Translations under genes and position numbers: made by a program
NCBI RefSeq assembly: GCF_024169655.1
Contig: NZ_JALJWV010000001.1
Span: 1,555,001-1,619,000 of the forward strand
Length of the DNA stretch: 64,000 bases
Direction: 5' to 3'
DNA from: Pseudomonas marginalis
Lineage (GTDB): Bacteria > Pseudomonadota > Gammaproteobacteria > Pseudomonadales > Pseudomonadaceae
In this document: piece after piece, positions 36,222-48,210 of the stretch
Layout of the letters: every line of letters starts with the position of its first letter
Numbering within the stretch: the stretch's first letter is position 1
Notes under the pieces: generated by a model
What the model saw: the letters and a program-made list of their open reading frames with translations, nothing else
What the model was told of the DNA's origin: nothing
Database searches by the model: none

Positions 36222-37400
36222 TTACTTGGAAAGAAACCGCATGCCTTCTTCCAACCCGCGCAAGGTCAGCGGATACATCTGATCCTCGACCAACTCCCGC
36301 ACAATCCCGGTCGACGCCGTATAACCCCAGGTGTCCTTGGGGTACGGGTTTATCCAGATCAGCTTCTTGTACTTGGCCATGAAGCGCTGCATCCACACAT
36401 ACCCTGGCTCTTCATTCCAATGCTCGACGCTGCCGCCGGCCTGGGTGATTTCATACGGCGCCATCGACGCGTCGCCGATAAAGATCACTTTGTAATCGGC
36501 GCCGTACTTGTGCAGCAGGTCCTGGGTGGAGGTGCGTTCCGAGGTGCGGCGCTGGTTGTTCTTCCATACCGACTCGTACACGAAGTTGTGGAAGTAGAAG
36601 TACTCCAGGTGCTTGAACTCGGTCTTGCACGCGGAGAACAGTTCTTCGCAGGTCTTCACATGGGCGTCCATCGAGCCGCCGATGTCGAACAGCAACAGCA
36701 GCTTGATGGTGTTGCGCCGCTCCGGACGCATCTGGATGTTCAGCAAGCCGGCATCGCGGGCGGTGTGGTCGATGGTGCCGTCGATATCCAGCTCTTCCGC
36801 TGCACCCTGGCGTGCGAACTTGCGCAGGCGGCGCAGGGCGATCTTGATGTTGCGCGTGCCCAGTTCCACCTGGTCGTCGAGGTTCTTGTACTCGCGCTGG
36901 TCCCAAACCTTGACCGCCTTGCCCTGGCGCTGGCCCGCATCGCCGACGCGGATGCCTTCCGGGTTGTAGCCGCCGGAGCCGAACGGGCTGGTGCCGCCGG
37001 TGCCGATCCATTTGTTGCCGCCGGCGTGGCGCTCTTTCTGTTCTTCCAGGCGTTTCTTGAATTCCTCGATCAGCTTGTCCAGGCCGCCGAGGGACTGGAT
37101 CTGCGCGCGTTCTTCGTCGCTCAGCGAACGTTCGAACTCCTTGCGCAGCCAGTCTTCGGGGATCAGCGCCTGCAGGTGCTCGTCGAGCTTTTCCAGACCG
37201 TTGAAATAGGCGCTGAAGGCGCGGTCGAACTTGTCGAAATGGCGTTCGTCCTTGACCAGGATCGCCCGGGCCAAGTAGTAGAACTCGTCCATGTCGGCGA
37301 AGGTCACCCGCTGTTTCAGGGCGTTGATCAGGTCGAGCAGCTCGCGCACCGATACTGGCACTTTGGCCGCGCGCATTTCATTGAACAGGTTGAGCAACAT
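36222..37400 (-). CDS. VWA domain protein (CoxE-like), partner of MoxR ATPase
   Basis: A 392-residue cytosolic protein. An N-terminal helical region (1-125), a Gly-rich linker (128-150, GGNKWIGTGGTSPFGSGG) and a C-terminal VWA domain from about 230 are seen. The MIDAS motif is D239-I-G-G-S-M (DxGxS), with FIGDASMAP as another metal-side segment. The gene starts 11 bases after the MoxR ATPase gene. MoxR/VWA pairs act as chaperone-like complexes that mature or load metal into client enzymes; the client here is unknown. Confidence 0.87.
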   Translation of the reverse strand: MLLNLFNEMRAAKVPVSVRELLDLINALKQRVTFADMDEFYYLARAILVKDERHFDKFDRAFSAYFNGLEKLDEHLQALIPEDWLRKEFERSLSDEERAQIQSLGGLDKLIEEFKKRLEEQKERHAGGNKWIGTGGTSPFGSGGYNPEGIRVGDAGQRQGKAVKVWDQREYKNLDDQVELGTRNIKIALRRLRKFARQGAAEELDIDGTIDHTARDAGLLNIQMRPERRNTIKLLLLFDIGGSMDAHVKTCEELFSACKTEFKHLEYFYFHNFVYESVWKNNQRRTSERTSTQDLLHKYGADYKVIFIGDASMAPYEITQAGGSVEHWNEEPGYVWMQRFMAKYKKLIWINPYPKDTWGYTASTGIVRELVEDQMYPLTLRGLEEGMRFLSK

Positions 37401-37411
37401 GGCAGGTGCCC

Positions 37412-38257
37412 TTATCGGTTACCGCGACGGCTCATGAACGCCAGGCGCTCGAGCAATTGCACGTCCTGCTCGTTCTTCACCAGCGCACCGGCCAGGGGCG
37501 GGATGGCCTTGGTCGGGTCGCGTTCGCGCAGTACCGCTTCGCCGATATTGTCGGCCATCAGCAGCTTGAGCCAGTCGACCAGTTCGGAGGTGGAGGGCTT
37601 TTTCTTCAGGCCCGGCACTTTGCGCACGTCGAAGAACACGTCCAACGCTTCGCTGACCAGGTCTTTCTTGATGTTGGGGTAATGCACATCGACGATTTTT
37701 TGCAGGGTGGCGCGGTCGGGGAAGGCGATGTAATGGAAGAAGCAGCGGCGCAGGAACGCGTCCGGCAGCTCTTTTTCATTGTTGGAGGTGATGATGATGA
37801 TCGGGCGCTTCTTGGCCTTGATGGTCTCGTCGATTTCGTAGACGTAGAACTCCATCTTGTCGAGTTCTTGCAGCAGGTCGTTGGGGAACTCGATGTCGGC
37901 CTTGTCGATTTCATCGATCAGCAGGATCACCCGCTCCTCGGACTCGAAGGCCTCCCAGAGCTTGCCCTTCTTCAGGTAATTGCGCACGTCGTGCACCTTG
38001 TCCACGCCCAACTGCGAGTCGCGCAGGCGGCTGACCGCATCGTACTCATACAGGCCCTGGTGGGCCTTGGTGGTGGACTTGATGTGCCAGGTGATCAGCT
38101 TGGCGCCGAAGGATTCGGCCAACTGCTCGGCGAGCATGGTCTTGCCGGTGCCCGGCTCGCCCTTGACCAGCAGCGGCCGCTCCAGGGTGATGGCCGCGTT
38201 GACGGCCAGTTTCAGGTCATCGGTGGCAACGTAGGCCTGGGTGCCTTCGAACTTCAT
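37412..38257 (-). CDS. MoxR-family AAA+ ATPase
   Basis: A 281-residue AAA+ ATPase. Walker A is GEPGTGKTMLAE (33-44), Walker B VILLIDEIDKAD (about 110-121), sensor 1 IIITSNNEKELPDAFLRRC with the arginine finger. The domain spans almost the whole protein. It heads a two-gene unit with the VWA protein, and is divergent from cysK across 257 bases. Expected to remodel a client protein together with the VWA partner. Confidence 0.9.
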   Translation of the reverse strand: MKFEGTQAYVATDDLKLAVNAAITLERPLLVKGEPGTGKTMLAEQLAESFGAKLITWHIKSTTKAHQGLYEYDAVSRLRDSQLGVDKVHDVRNYLKKGKLWEAFESEERVILLIDEIDKADIEFPNDLLQELDKMEFYVYEIDETIKAKKRPIIIITSNNEKELPDAFLRRCFFHYIAFPDRATLQKIVDVHYPNIKKDLVSEALDVFFDVRKVPGLKKKPSTSELVDWLKLLMADNIGEAVLRERDPTKAIPPLAGALVKNEQDVQLLERLAFMSRRGNR

Positions 38258-38514
38258 CGGTCATTCCTCGAATTCATCAATGCCCGACTATACCGTGCGG
38301 CCCCGGCGACTGTGAACGCAGACGGGTTATTCAGTCTCTGAATGGCCAGTCACGCCTGCGCTCAGTCGATCGAAGGCGTGGTCGTTCCAGGGGCCGTTCT
38401 GCGGGCTTTGTAGGAGATTGACTGTTGTGATGTCTCCGACGTTCCTCTGACTGGACGCTTTGGAAGACGAGGCATACCCTTGGGGCTTTCTTCAAGCCGC
38501 CTCAAGGACCCGTC

Positions 38515-39489
38515 ATGAGCCGCATTTTTGCAGACAACGCGCACTCCATCGGTAACACGCCTCTGGTTCAGATCAACCGCATCGCACCGCGTGGCGTGAC
38601 CATCCTGGCCAAGATCGAAGGGCGTAACCCGGGTTATTCGGTGAAGTGCCGCATTGGCGCGAACATGATCTGGGACGCGGAAAGCACCGGCAAACTCAAG
38701 CCGGGCATGACCATTGTCGAACCGACCTCGGGCAACACCGGTATCGGCCTGGCGTTCGTCGCCGCCGCCCGTGGTTACAAACTGGTACTGACCATGCCCG
38801 CGTCGATGAGCATCGAACGCCGCAAAGTGCTCAAGGCCCTGGGCGCCGAACTGGTGCTGACCGAGCCGGTCAAGGGCATGAAGGGCGCAATCGACAAAGC
38901 CGCGGAAATCCTCGCCAGCGACCCGGCCACCTACTACATGCCGGCGCAGTTCGAAAACCCGGCCAACCCGGCGATCCATGAAAAAACCACCGGCCCGGAA
39001 ATCTGGAACGACACCGACGGCGCCGTTGACGTGTTGGTGGCGGGCGTGGGCACCGGCGGTACCATTACGGGGGTGTCGCGCTATATCAAGAACACCGCAG
39101 GCAAGCCGATTCTGTCGGTGGCCGTCGAACCGATCGTATCGCCGGTGATCACCCAGGCGCTGGCCGGTCAAGAGATCAAGCCCAGCCCGCACAAGATCCA
39201 GGGCATTGGCGCCGGGTTCGTGCCGAAGAACCTCGACCTGTCGATGATCGACCGCGTGGAGCTGGTGAGCGACGACGAATCCAAGGCCATGGCCCTGCGC
39301 CTGATGCGGGAAGAGGGGATTCTGTGCGGGATCTCCTGCGGTGCGGCGATGGCGGTCGCCGTGCGCCTGGCCGAGAAGCCGGAAATGCAGGGCAAGACCA
39401 TCGTGGTGATCCTGCCGGACTCCGGCGAGCGCTACCTGTCGAGCATGCTGTTCAGTGATTTGTTTACCGATCAAGAAAACCAGGCTTGA
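38515..39489 (+). CDS. cysK: Cysteine synthase A (O-acetylserine sulfhydrylase)
   Basis: A 324-residue PLP enzyme making cysteine from O-acetylserine and sulphide. Lys44 in [19 protein letters not shown] binds [18 protein letters not shown] is the substrate loop, [15 protein letters not shown] the phosphate loop and [10 protein letters not shown] the C-terminal PLP contact. Length and start agree with E. coli CysK-type enzymes. It is followed by a large inverted repeat before lpxO. No cys regulator is adjacent. Confidence 0.94.
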   Translation: MSRIFADNAHSIGNTPLVQINRIAPRGVTILAKIEGRNPGYSVKCRIGANMIWDAESTGKLKPGMTIVEPTSGNTGIGLAFVAAARGYKLVLTMPASMSIERRKVLKALGAELVLTEPVKGMKGAIDKAAEILASDPATYYMPAQFENPANPAIHEKTTGPEIWNDTDGAVDVLVAGVGTGGTITGVSRYIKNTAGKPILSVAVEPIVSPVITQALAGQEIKPSPHKIQGIGAGFVPKNLDLSMIDRVELVSDDESKAMALRLMREEGILCGISCGAAMAVAVRLAEKPEMQGKTIVVILPDSGERYLSSMLFSDLFTDQENQA

Positions 39490-39493
39490 TGCA

Positions 39494-39559
39494 AATCAGC
39501 GTGAGGGCGGGGGCCTTATGCATAATTGGCCCACCCTCGCGCCGTTTTAAACGCTGATT
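39494..39559 (+). other. Large nested inverted repeat between cysK and lpxO
   Basis: Outer arms AATCAGCGT (39494-39502) and ACGCTGATT (39551-39559) enclose GAGGG (39503-39507) / CCCTC (39534-39538) and GGGCC (39511-39515) / GGCCC (39528-39532), with the self-complementary TTATGCATAA at the tip. The 3' side has an unpaired GCGCCGTTTTAA. It begins five bases after the cysK stop. It does not look like the REP families of this window and has no T-run. Confidence 0.55.
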
Positions 39560-39675
39560 GTTGGACTGCGCGGGTTTTTCCCGAGGTCCGGAGTGTTTAT
39601 CATGGCCGGCTGCTACGTCTGGTTTCCCCTCGACGGGAGGTTGTTGGCCAGGCGCTTATTTCCAGGAGTTGCTGC

Positions 39676-40614
39676 ATGACCTTTTCTTTGGCCGCCAAAC
39701 TGTCGGTGTTGCTGGTGTTTATCGGCAGTACGCTGTACGTGCACCTGCGCGGCAAGGCCCGTTTGCCGATGTTGCGCCAGTTCGTCAATCACTCGGCGCT
39801 GTTTGCCCCGTATAACGCCTTGATGTACCTGTTCTCGGCCGTGCCGTCCAAGCCGTACCTGGACCGCAGCAAGTTCCCGGAACTGGACGTGCTCAAGGAC
39901 AACTGGGAAGTGATCCGCGAAGAGGCCATGCACCTGTTCGACGAGGGTTACATCCGCGCTGCCGAAAAGAATAACGACGCCGGCTTCGGTTCGTTCTTCA
40001 AGAAGGGCTGGAAGCGTTTCTACCTCAAGTGGTACGACAAACCGCTGCCGTCGGCCGAGGCCCTGTGCCCGAAAACCGTAGCGCTGGTCAGCAGCATCCC
40101 CAACGTCAAGGGCGCGATGTTCGCGCTGTTGCCGGGCGGCAGTCACCTCAACCCGCACCGCGACCCGTTTGCCGGTTCCCTGCGTTATCACCTGGGGCTG
40201 TCTACACCGAACTCCGATGATTGCCGCATCTTCGTCGATGGCCAGGAATACGCCTGGCGTGACGGTGAAGACGTGATGTTCGACGAAACCTACGTACATT
40301 GGGTGAAGAACGAGACGGAAAAGACGCGTGTGATCCTGTTCTGCGACATCGAACGTCCGCTGAGCAATCCCCTGATGACCCGCATCAACCGCTGGGTCAG
40401 CGCGCAACTGGGCCACGCCACCGCGCCGCAGAACGTGGATGACGAACGCGTCGGCGGTATCAACCAGGCCTATGCCTGGAGCAAGTCGTTCAGCGACAAG
40501 ATCAGCAGTGTGGTCAAGCAGTGGAAGCGCAAGCATCCCAAGGCCTACCGCGTTGCGCGGCCGGTGCTGGCGGTTGTCGTCTTGGTACTGCTGTGGAAGT
40601 GGCTCTTCGGCTGA
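39676..40614 (+). CDS. lpxO: Aspartyl/asparaginyl beta-hydroxylase family lipid A hydroxylase
   Basis: A 312-residue Fe(II)/2-oxoglutarate dioxygenase of the LpxO family, which 2-hydroxylates a lipid A acyl chain at the inner membrane. It has an N-terminal helix (7-22) and a C-terminal helix (291-310) anchoring it. The iron motif is seen as H161-R-D163 in SHLNPHRDPFAGSLRYHLGL with His172, and a later His in ETYVHWVKNETEKTRVI. CAGGAG lies seven bases before the ATG at 39676; an upstream in-frame extension is unlikely. Confidence 0.87.
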   Translation: MTFSLAAKLSVLLVFIGSTLYVHLRGKARLPMLRQFVNHSALFAPYNALMYLFSAVPSKPYLDRSKFPELDVLKDNWEVIREEAMHLFDEGYIRAAEKNNDAGFGSFFKKGWKRFYLKWYDKPLPSAEALCPKTVALVSSIPNVKGAMFALLPGGSHLNPHRDPFAGSLRYHLGLSTPNSDDCRIFVDGQEYAWRDGEDVMFDETYVHWVKNETEKTRVILFCDIERPLSNPLMTRINRWVSAQLGHATAPQNVDDERVGGINQAYAWSKSFSDKISSVVKQWKRKHPKAYRVARPVLAVVVLVLLWKWLFG

Positions 40615-40648
40615 TCTCGGTTTTTCCAGCTTGAAATGCAATCAAAAT

Positions 40649-40674
40649 GTGGGAGGGGGCTTGCCCCCTCCCAC
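40649..40674. repeat. Single REP palindrome, GTGGGAGGGGGC type
   Basis: Perfect 12-bp stem around TT, flanked by AAAAT and ATTTGA, between convergent lpxO and acnA. The T-rich flank makes it a possible bidirectional transcript end. Confidence 0.82.
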
Positions 40675-40693
40675 ATTTGATTTACAGCGTCGC

Positions 40694-43435
<2,742 letters not shown>

Positions 43436-43450
43436 TACATGACTCCTTAT

Positions 43451-43470
43451 GGTCCGCACGGCTACGGACC
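43451..43470 (-). promoter_or_regulatory. Hairpin in the acnA leader
   Basis: On the minus strand GGTCCG and CGGACC form a 6-bp stem around TAGCCGTG, ending about five bases before the AAGGAG ribosome binding site of acnA. It may affect ribosome access or mRNA stability. It does not have the loop of an iron-responsive element. Confidence 0.4.
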
Positions 43471-43630
43471 TGACGGGACGAACAGAGCTATCAAACTAGC
43501 GCTGTTTTCAGTAGCTGGCTAATTACTGGACTCTATGGACAGATCCAAGGTTCCGAAGTCAGCTATCATGCGCGCGTTTTCATGACAGACATTGCGATAG
43601 CGCATGTCCGTTGAGTCGCCAGGAGAATTG

Positions 43631-44707
43631 ATGAACACCCTTTTTATGCACTGCCGCCCGGGTTTTGAAGGCGAGGTCTGTTCCGAGATCGCGGAGCACG
43701 CCGCGCGCCTGAACGTTTCCGGCTACGCCAAGGCCAAGACCGGCAGCGCTTGCGCCGAATTTGTCTGCACCGAAGAAGACGGCGCCCAGCGCCTGATGCA
43801 CGGCCAGCGGTTTGCCGAGCTGATCTTCCCGCGACAATGGGCACGCGGGGTGTTCATCGACCTGCCGGAAACCGACCGCATCAGCGTGATCCTCGCGCAC
43901 CTGCGCGATTTTCCGGTGTGCGGCAGCCTGTGGCTGGAGATGGTCGACACCAACGACGGCAAGGAACTGTCGAACTTCTGCAAGAAATTCGAAGTCCACC
44001 TGCGCAAAGCCTTGCTCAACGCCGGCAAACTGGTGGACGAGCCGAGCAAGCCACGCCTGCTGCTGACCTTCAAGAGCGGCCGCGAAGCGTTCATCGGCTT
44101 GGCCGAATCGAACAACTCGGCGATGTGGCCAATGGGCATCCCGCGCCTGAAATTCCCCCGCGACGCACCCAGCCGCTCGACCCTGAAGCTGGAAGAGGCC
44201 TGGCACCACTTCATCCCCCGCGACCAGTGGGACGAGCGCCTGCATGGCGACATGACGGGCGTCGACCTGGGCGCCGCGCCCGGCGGCTGGACCTGGCAGT
44301 TGGTCAACCGGGGCATGCTGGTGACCGCCATCGACAACGGGCCCATGGCCGAAAGCCTGATGGACACTGGCCTGGTGCAACACTTGATGGCCGACGGCTT
44401 CACCTTTGTGCCCAAGCAGCCGGTGGACTGGATGGTGTGTGACATCGTCGAAAAACCGGCACGCAACGCGGCCTTGCTGGAAACCTGGATCGGCGAAGGC
44501 TATTGCCGTGAAGCGGTGGTCAACCTGAAACTGCCGATGAAACAGCGTTATGCCGAGGTCAAGCGTTTGCTCGAGCGCATCGAAGACGGCTTCAAGGCAC
44601 GCGGCATTCGCGTGGAGATCGGCTGCAAGCAGCTGTACCACGACCGCGAGGAAGTGACCTGCCACCTGCGCCGCCTGGTGGATGTGAAGAAAACCAAGGC
44701 CCGTTAA
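43631..44707 (+). CDS. rlmM: 23S rRNA (C2498) 2'-O-ribose methyltransferase
   Basis: A 358-residue Rossmann methyltransferase with an N-terminal THUMP-like domain (1-170) and a SAM domain starting VDLGAAPGGWTWQLVNRG (about 213-230). The K-D-K-E-type residues are expected in MTGVDLG, DWMVCDIVEKPARN and VVNLKLPMK. Modifies C2498 of 23S rRNA. The ATG at 43631 has AGGAGAA upstream. Divergent from acnA and followed by tusA after 27 bases. Confidence 0.95.
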   Translation: MNTLFMHCRPGFEGEVCSEIAEHAARLNVSGYAKAKTGSACAEFVCTEEDGAQRLMHGQRFAELIFPRQWARGVFIDLPETDRISVILAHLRDFPVCGSLWLEMVDTNDGKELSNFCKKFEVHLRKALLNAGKLVDEPSKPRLLLTFKSGREAFIGLAESNNSAMWPMGIPRLKFPRDAPSRSTLKLEEAWHHFIPRDQWDERLHGDMTGVDLGAAPGGWTWQLVNRGMLVTAIDNGPMAESLMDTGLVQHLMADGFTFVPKQPVDWMVCDIVEKPARNAALLETWIGEGYCREAVVNLKLPMKQRYAEVKRLLERIEDGFKARGIRVEIGCKQLYHDREEVTCHLRRLVDVKKTKAR

Positions 44708-44734
44708 ACTGAGCGCCTGCTGCAGGAGTAATCA

Positions 44735-44986
44735 ATGAGCGATATGACCGACACTGCCGTCGACGGCACCCTTGATGCAACGGGCCTCAACTGCCCGGAG
44801 CCGGTGATGATGCTGCACCAGCACATCCGCGACCTGCCGCCTGGCGGTCTGCTCAAGGTGATCGCGACCGACCCGTCGACCCGCCGCGACATTCCCAAGT
44901 TCTGCGTGTTCCTCGACCACGAACTGGTGGCTCAGCAGGAGCAGGCCGGTACGTACCTGTACTGGATTCGCAAGAAGTCGGCTTAA
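44735..44986 (+). CDS. tusA: Sulfurtransferase TusA
   Basis: An 83-residue TusA/SirA-family protein. The persulphide Cys lies in [15 protein letters not shown] (residues 13-27, Cys20), and [16 protein letters not shown] is the second conserved segment. TusA relays sulphur for tRNA 2-thiouridine and other sulphur pathways. Its last four bases overlap the convergent MATE gene. Likely cotranscribed with rlmM. Confidence 0.93.
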   Translation: MSDMTDTAVDGTLDATGLNCPEPVMMLHQHIRDLPPGGLLKVIATDPSTRRDIPKFCVFLDHELVAQQEQAGTYLYWIRKKSA

Positions 44987-46377
44987 CCCCGCGCCTTGTC
45001 CCGGCGAATGCGCCGGCGTGCGCTGCGCGCCAGGCGCACCAGCAACATCCCCGCCGCACAGCTCAGGCCCACGATCAGCCCCTGCCACAAACCGCTGGGG
45101 CCGCTCGGCTCGCCCAACCAGTCGGTCAGCCCCAGGGCGTAACCCACCGGCAACCCCACGCCCCAGTAGGCAAACAGGGTCAGCACCATGGTCACCCGGG
45201 TGTCCTGATAGCCGCGCAACGCGCCGGCGGCGGTGACCTGGATCGAGTCGGAAAACTGGAACAGCGCTGAAAACACGATCAGCGTCGACGCCAGGTGGAT
45301 CACCACGGGGTCCGGGGTGTAGATCGTCGCGATCTGTTCGCGGAACAACAGCATCAGGCTGCAGGACAGGCAGGCATACACCAGCGCCGTGCCCATGCCG
45401 ACGCCAGCGGCAAAGCGCGCTTCGCGCGGCTGGTCACGGCCGAGGGCCTGGCCGACGCGCACGGTGACGGCCATGCTCAGGGAGTAGGGGATCATGAACA
45501 CCAGGGAGCTGACGTTCAGGGCGATCTGATGGCCGGAGACCACTGTGGCGCCCAGGCTGCCGATCAGCAGGGCGATCACCGCGAAGATGCTCGATTCGGC
45601 AAAGATCGCGATGCCGATTGGCAGGCCAATGCCCAATACGCGCTTGATCACCGCCCATTGCGGCCAATCGAAACGCTTGAACAGTTCGCTGCTCTGGTAC
45701 GCCGGCCCCCAGCGCGTCCAGCCTGCCAGGCCGAGCGTCATCACCCACATCGCAATGCCCGTGGCCCAGCCGCAGCCCGCGCCGCCCATGGCCGGCACGC
45801 CCAAATGGCCATAGATGAAGATGTAGTTCAGCGGGATATTCAGCGCCAACCCGCACAGGCCCATGACCATGCTCGGTCGTGTGCGGCCCAGGCCATCACT
45901 GAAACAGCGCAACACGTAATACACCGCAACGGCCGGCATGCCTGCGGCGATGCCGTGCAGGTAGCCCATGGACGGTTTGATCAGGTCGGGTTCAACCTTC
46001 ATCGCGTGCAGGATGGGTTCGGCGCTGAGCAGCAACAGCGACGCGGTGATGCCGACCACCACCGCCAGCCACAGGGATTGGCGCACCAGTGGCCCGATCT
46101 CGCTATGCTGGCCGGCGCCGTAGCGCTGGGCGACTTTCGGCGTGGTGGCCAGCAAGGTACCGGTCATCAGCAGGTACACCGGAATCCAGATCGAATTGCC
46201 CAGGCCCACCGCCGCCAGGTCTTGCGGGCTGACGCGCCCGGCCATCACGGCGTCGACGAAGCTCATCGCGGTGGTTGCCAGTTGGCCGATCATGATCGGC
46301 ACGGCGAGTCTCAGCAGGCCACGCACTTCCCGGCTGATGCGGGCGGGACGGGTGAGGGTGGCGGAGGCAGTGTTCAC
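44983..46377 (-). CDS. MATE-family multidrug exporter (NorM-like)
   Basis: A 464-residue inner-membrane exporter with twelve hydrophobic helices in two six-helix halves. [47 protein letters not shown] and [30 protein letters not shown] are MATE signatures. The start is GTG at 46377 ([16 protein letters not shown] follows); the ribosome binding site is weak. NorM-type proteins export cationic drugs with Na+ or H+. Substrates unknown. Confidence 0.88.
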   Translation of the reverse strand: MNTASATLTRPARISREVRGLLRLAVPIMIGQLATTAMSFVDAVMAGRVSPQDLAAVGLGNSIWIPVYLLMTGTLLATTPKVAQRYGAGQHSEIGPLVRQSLWLAVVVGITASLLLLSAEPILHAMKVEPDLIKPSMGYLHGIAAGMPAVAVYYVLRCFSDGLGRTRPSMVMGLCGLALNIPLNYIFIYGHLGVPAMGGAGCGWATGIAMWVMTLGLAGWTRWGPAYQSSELFKRFDWPQWAVIKRVLGIGLPIGIAIFAESSIFAVIALLIGSLGATVVSGHQIALNVSSLVFMIPYSLSMAVTVRVGQALGRDQPREARFAAGVGMGTALVYACLSCSLMLLFREQIATIYTPDPVVIHLASTLIVFSALFQFSDSIQVTAAGALRGYQDTRVTMVLTLFAYWGVGLPVGYALGLTDWLGEPSGPSGLWQGLIVGLSCAAGMLLVRLARSARRRIRRDKARG

Positions 46378-46491
46378 GTACAGATGTCCAAAAAAGAGCG
46401 CAGGACGGCGGATTCTACGCGTTGACACAGCGGTCAGGAAAAAACCTGTGTTAACGATTTGTAAGCGATCCTCCAGGCCGCGCAATTCGCT

Positions 46492-46517
46492 GTGGGCGCT
46501 GGCAAGCCGGCTCCCAC
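46492..46517. repeat. Single imperfect REP-like hairpin
   Basis: GTGGGCGCTGGC and GCCGGCTCCCAC face each other across AA with mismatches. It belongs to the same group as the stem at 23472. It lies in the divergent gap between the MATE gene and pdxB. Confidence 0.6.
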
Positions 46518-46582
46518 CTTCGATCTGCGGTGGAACACCGAACGCATCCCTGTACACTGCTGATCCGCCAAAGGAGCCTGCC

Positions 46583-47725
46583 ATGCTGATTGTTGCCGAC
46601 GAAAATATTCCGCTGCTCGATGCTTTCTTCCAAGGATTTGGCGAAATCCGCCGGGTGCCCGGCCGTTCCATTGACCGCGCCACCGTCGAACAGGCCGATG
46701 TACTGCTGGTGCGCTCGGTGACCAACGTCAACCGGGCCTTGCTCGAAGGTTCCAAGGTGCGCTTTGTCGGCACCTGCACCATCGGCACCGATCATTTGGA
46801 CCTCGATTATTTCAATCGGGCCGGTATTCAATGGTCCAGCGCGCCCGGCTGCAATGCCCGTGGCGTGGTGGACTATGTGCTGGGCAGCTTGCAGACCCTG
46901 GCCGAAATCGAAGGGGCCGACCTCAATCAGCGTACTTACGGTGTCGTCGGCGCCGGTGAAGTGGGCGGGCGGCTGGTCAAGGTGCTCAAGGGCCTGGGCT
47001 GGAACGTGCTGGTCTGCGACCCGCCGCGGCAGATCGCCGAAGACGGTGACTACGTCAGCCTGGAGCAGATCATCGAGCAATGCGACGTGATCAGCCTGCA
47101 CACGCCGTTGACCAAGTCCGGCAATGGTTCCACCTGGCACTTGCTCGATCGCGAGCGCCTCAACCGTCTCAAGCCCGGTGCCTGGCTGATCAACGCCAGC
47201 CGTGGCCCGGTGGTGGACAACGCCGCCCTGCGCGACGTGCTGCTTTCGCGTGAAGACCTGCAAGCGGTGCTGGATGTGTGGGAAGGCGAGCCTGAAGTGG
47301 ATGTCGACCTGGCCGACCTCTGCGTGCTGGCCACCCCGCACATCGCCGGTTACAGCCTGGACGGCAAGCAGCGTGGCACGGCGCAGATCTACCAGGCGTT
47401 TTGTGCGCATCTGGGTCAGGCACCCGCGATTGAACTGAGCGATTTGCTGCCGCCGCCGTGGCTGGCCGAGGTTCACTTGAATGCGTCTACCGACCCGGCC
47501 TGGGCGCTGGCGACGTTATGCCGCAGCGTGTACGACCCGCGTCGCGACGATGCGGATTTCCGTCGCAGCCTCGTGGGAACGGTGGATGAGCAACGCAAGG
47601 CGTTCGACCTGTTGCGCAAGCACTATCCGGAGCGCCGTGAGATCGATGGCTTGAAGGTGCGTATCCATGGGCAATCGGCGCTGTTGTCTGGCATCGTCGA
47701 GGCATTGGGCGCTGAGCTGCTGTAG
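46583..47725 (+). CDS. pdxB: Erythronate-4-phosphate dehydrogenase
   Basis: A 380-residue NAD-dependent enzyme of pyridoxal phosphate synthesis. [18 protein letters not shown] (4-21) is the family start, [21 protein letters not shown] the NAD site, and the Arg/Glu/His triad lies in [20 protein letters not shown] and [12 protein letters not shown]. The C-terminal dimerisation domain (about 290-380) is present. AAGGAG precedes the ATG. Followed by a terminator. Confidence 0.95.
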   Translation: MLIVADENIPLLDAFFQGFGEIRRVPGRSIDRATVEQADVLLVRSVTNVNRALLEGSKVRFVGTCTIGTDHLDLDYFNRAGIQWSSAPGCNARGVVDYVLGSLQTLAEIEGADLNQRTYGVVGAGEVGGRLVKVLKGLGWNVLVCDPPRQIAEDGDYVSLEQIIEQCDVISLHTPLTKSGNGSTWHLLDRERLNRLKPGAWLINASRGPVVDNAALRDVLLSREDLQAVLDVWEGEPEVDVDLADLCVLATPHIAGYSLDGKQRGTAQIYQAFCAHLGQAPAIELSDLLPPPWLAEVHLNASTDPAWALATLCRSVYDPRRDDADFRRSLVGTVDEQRKAFDLLRKHYPERREIDGLKVRIHGQSALLSGIVEALGAELL

Positions 47726-47742
47726 GAACGAGGTCACAAAAA

Positions 47743-47763
47743 AACCGGCCATCAAGGCCGGTT
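47743..47763. terminator. Intrinsic terminator, strongest for the minus strand
   Basis: AACCGGCC/GGCCGGTT stem around ATCAA, preceded by seven A's. On the minus strand this reads as a hairpin followed by a T-run, serving the small gene at 47783-47956; on the plus strand it also closes pdxB. Confidence 0.75.
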
Positions 47764-47782
47764 CTGAAAGAGCGTGGGCGCT

Positions 47783-47956
47783 TCAGCCTTGCTGGGCAGG
47801 CTTGACCAGTCGCTGTTCCAGCTCACGGCACGCTTGCTGGATCATCTCTTCGGTAATCTGCACTTCGCGGCCTTGGGCGTCGATGACGGAGCAAGGCAGG
47901 TATTGCGGTTGGCGGATTACTTCAATCTTGGCATCGCTGCTGTTTTGCAAGGTCAT
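47783..47956 (-). CDS. Small conserved Pseudomonas protein (PA1571-like)
   Basis: A 57-residue protein starting MTLQNSSDAKIEVIRQPQYL, with EEMIQQACRELEQRLVKP at its C-terminus. The pattern resembles the short PA1571-family proteins from memory; function unknown. AGGAG lies seven bases before the ATG at 47956. A terminator follows on its strand. It is convergent with pdxB and divergent from the ABC exporter. Confidence 0.7.
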   Translation of the reverse strand: MTLQNSSDAKIEVIRQPQYLPCSVIDAQGREVQITEEMIQQACRELEQRLVKPAQQG

Positions 47957-48210
47957 GGCCTGTCTCCTCATCAGGTTGTGTACCAACTTTAACCCCCCTG
48001 CGTGACCAAGCTGTTACAACTCCTTGCAAGATCATCGCTTCGAATACCCAGTCCACCAGAAACCGTTACAAATTTCCAGACGGGCGTTAGACCGATAACC
48101 TCTAGGGGCCAATGTCGGCGGGCATAATTAACCCGACTCATTGTTATTTACCCAAGTTCCCCCAATGTTATCTGCAGGTTCCTATCTCCCATCATCAGGT
48201 GATGCCCTCC

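Noticed and set aside
43451..43470. acnA leader hairpin as an iron-responsive element
   Set aside because: The loop does not match CAGUGN and there is no bulged C at the expected place.
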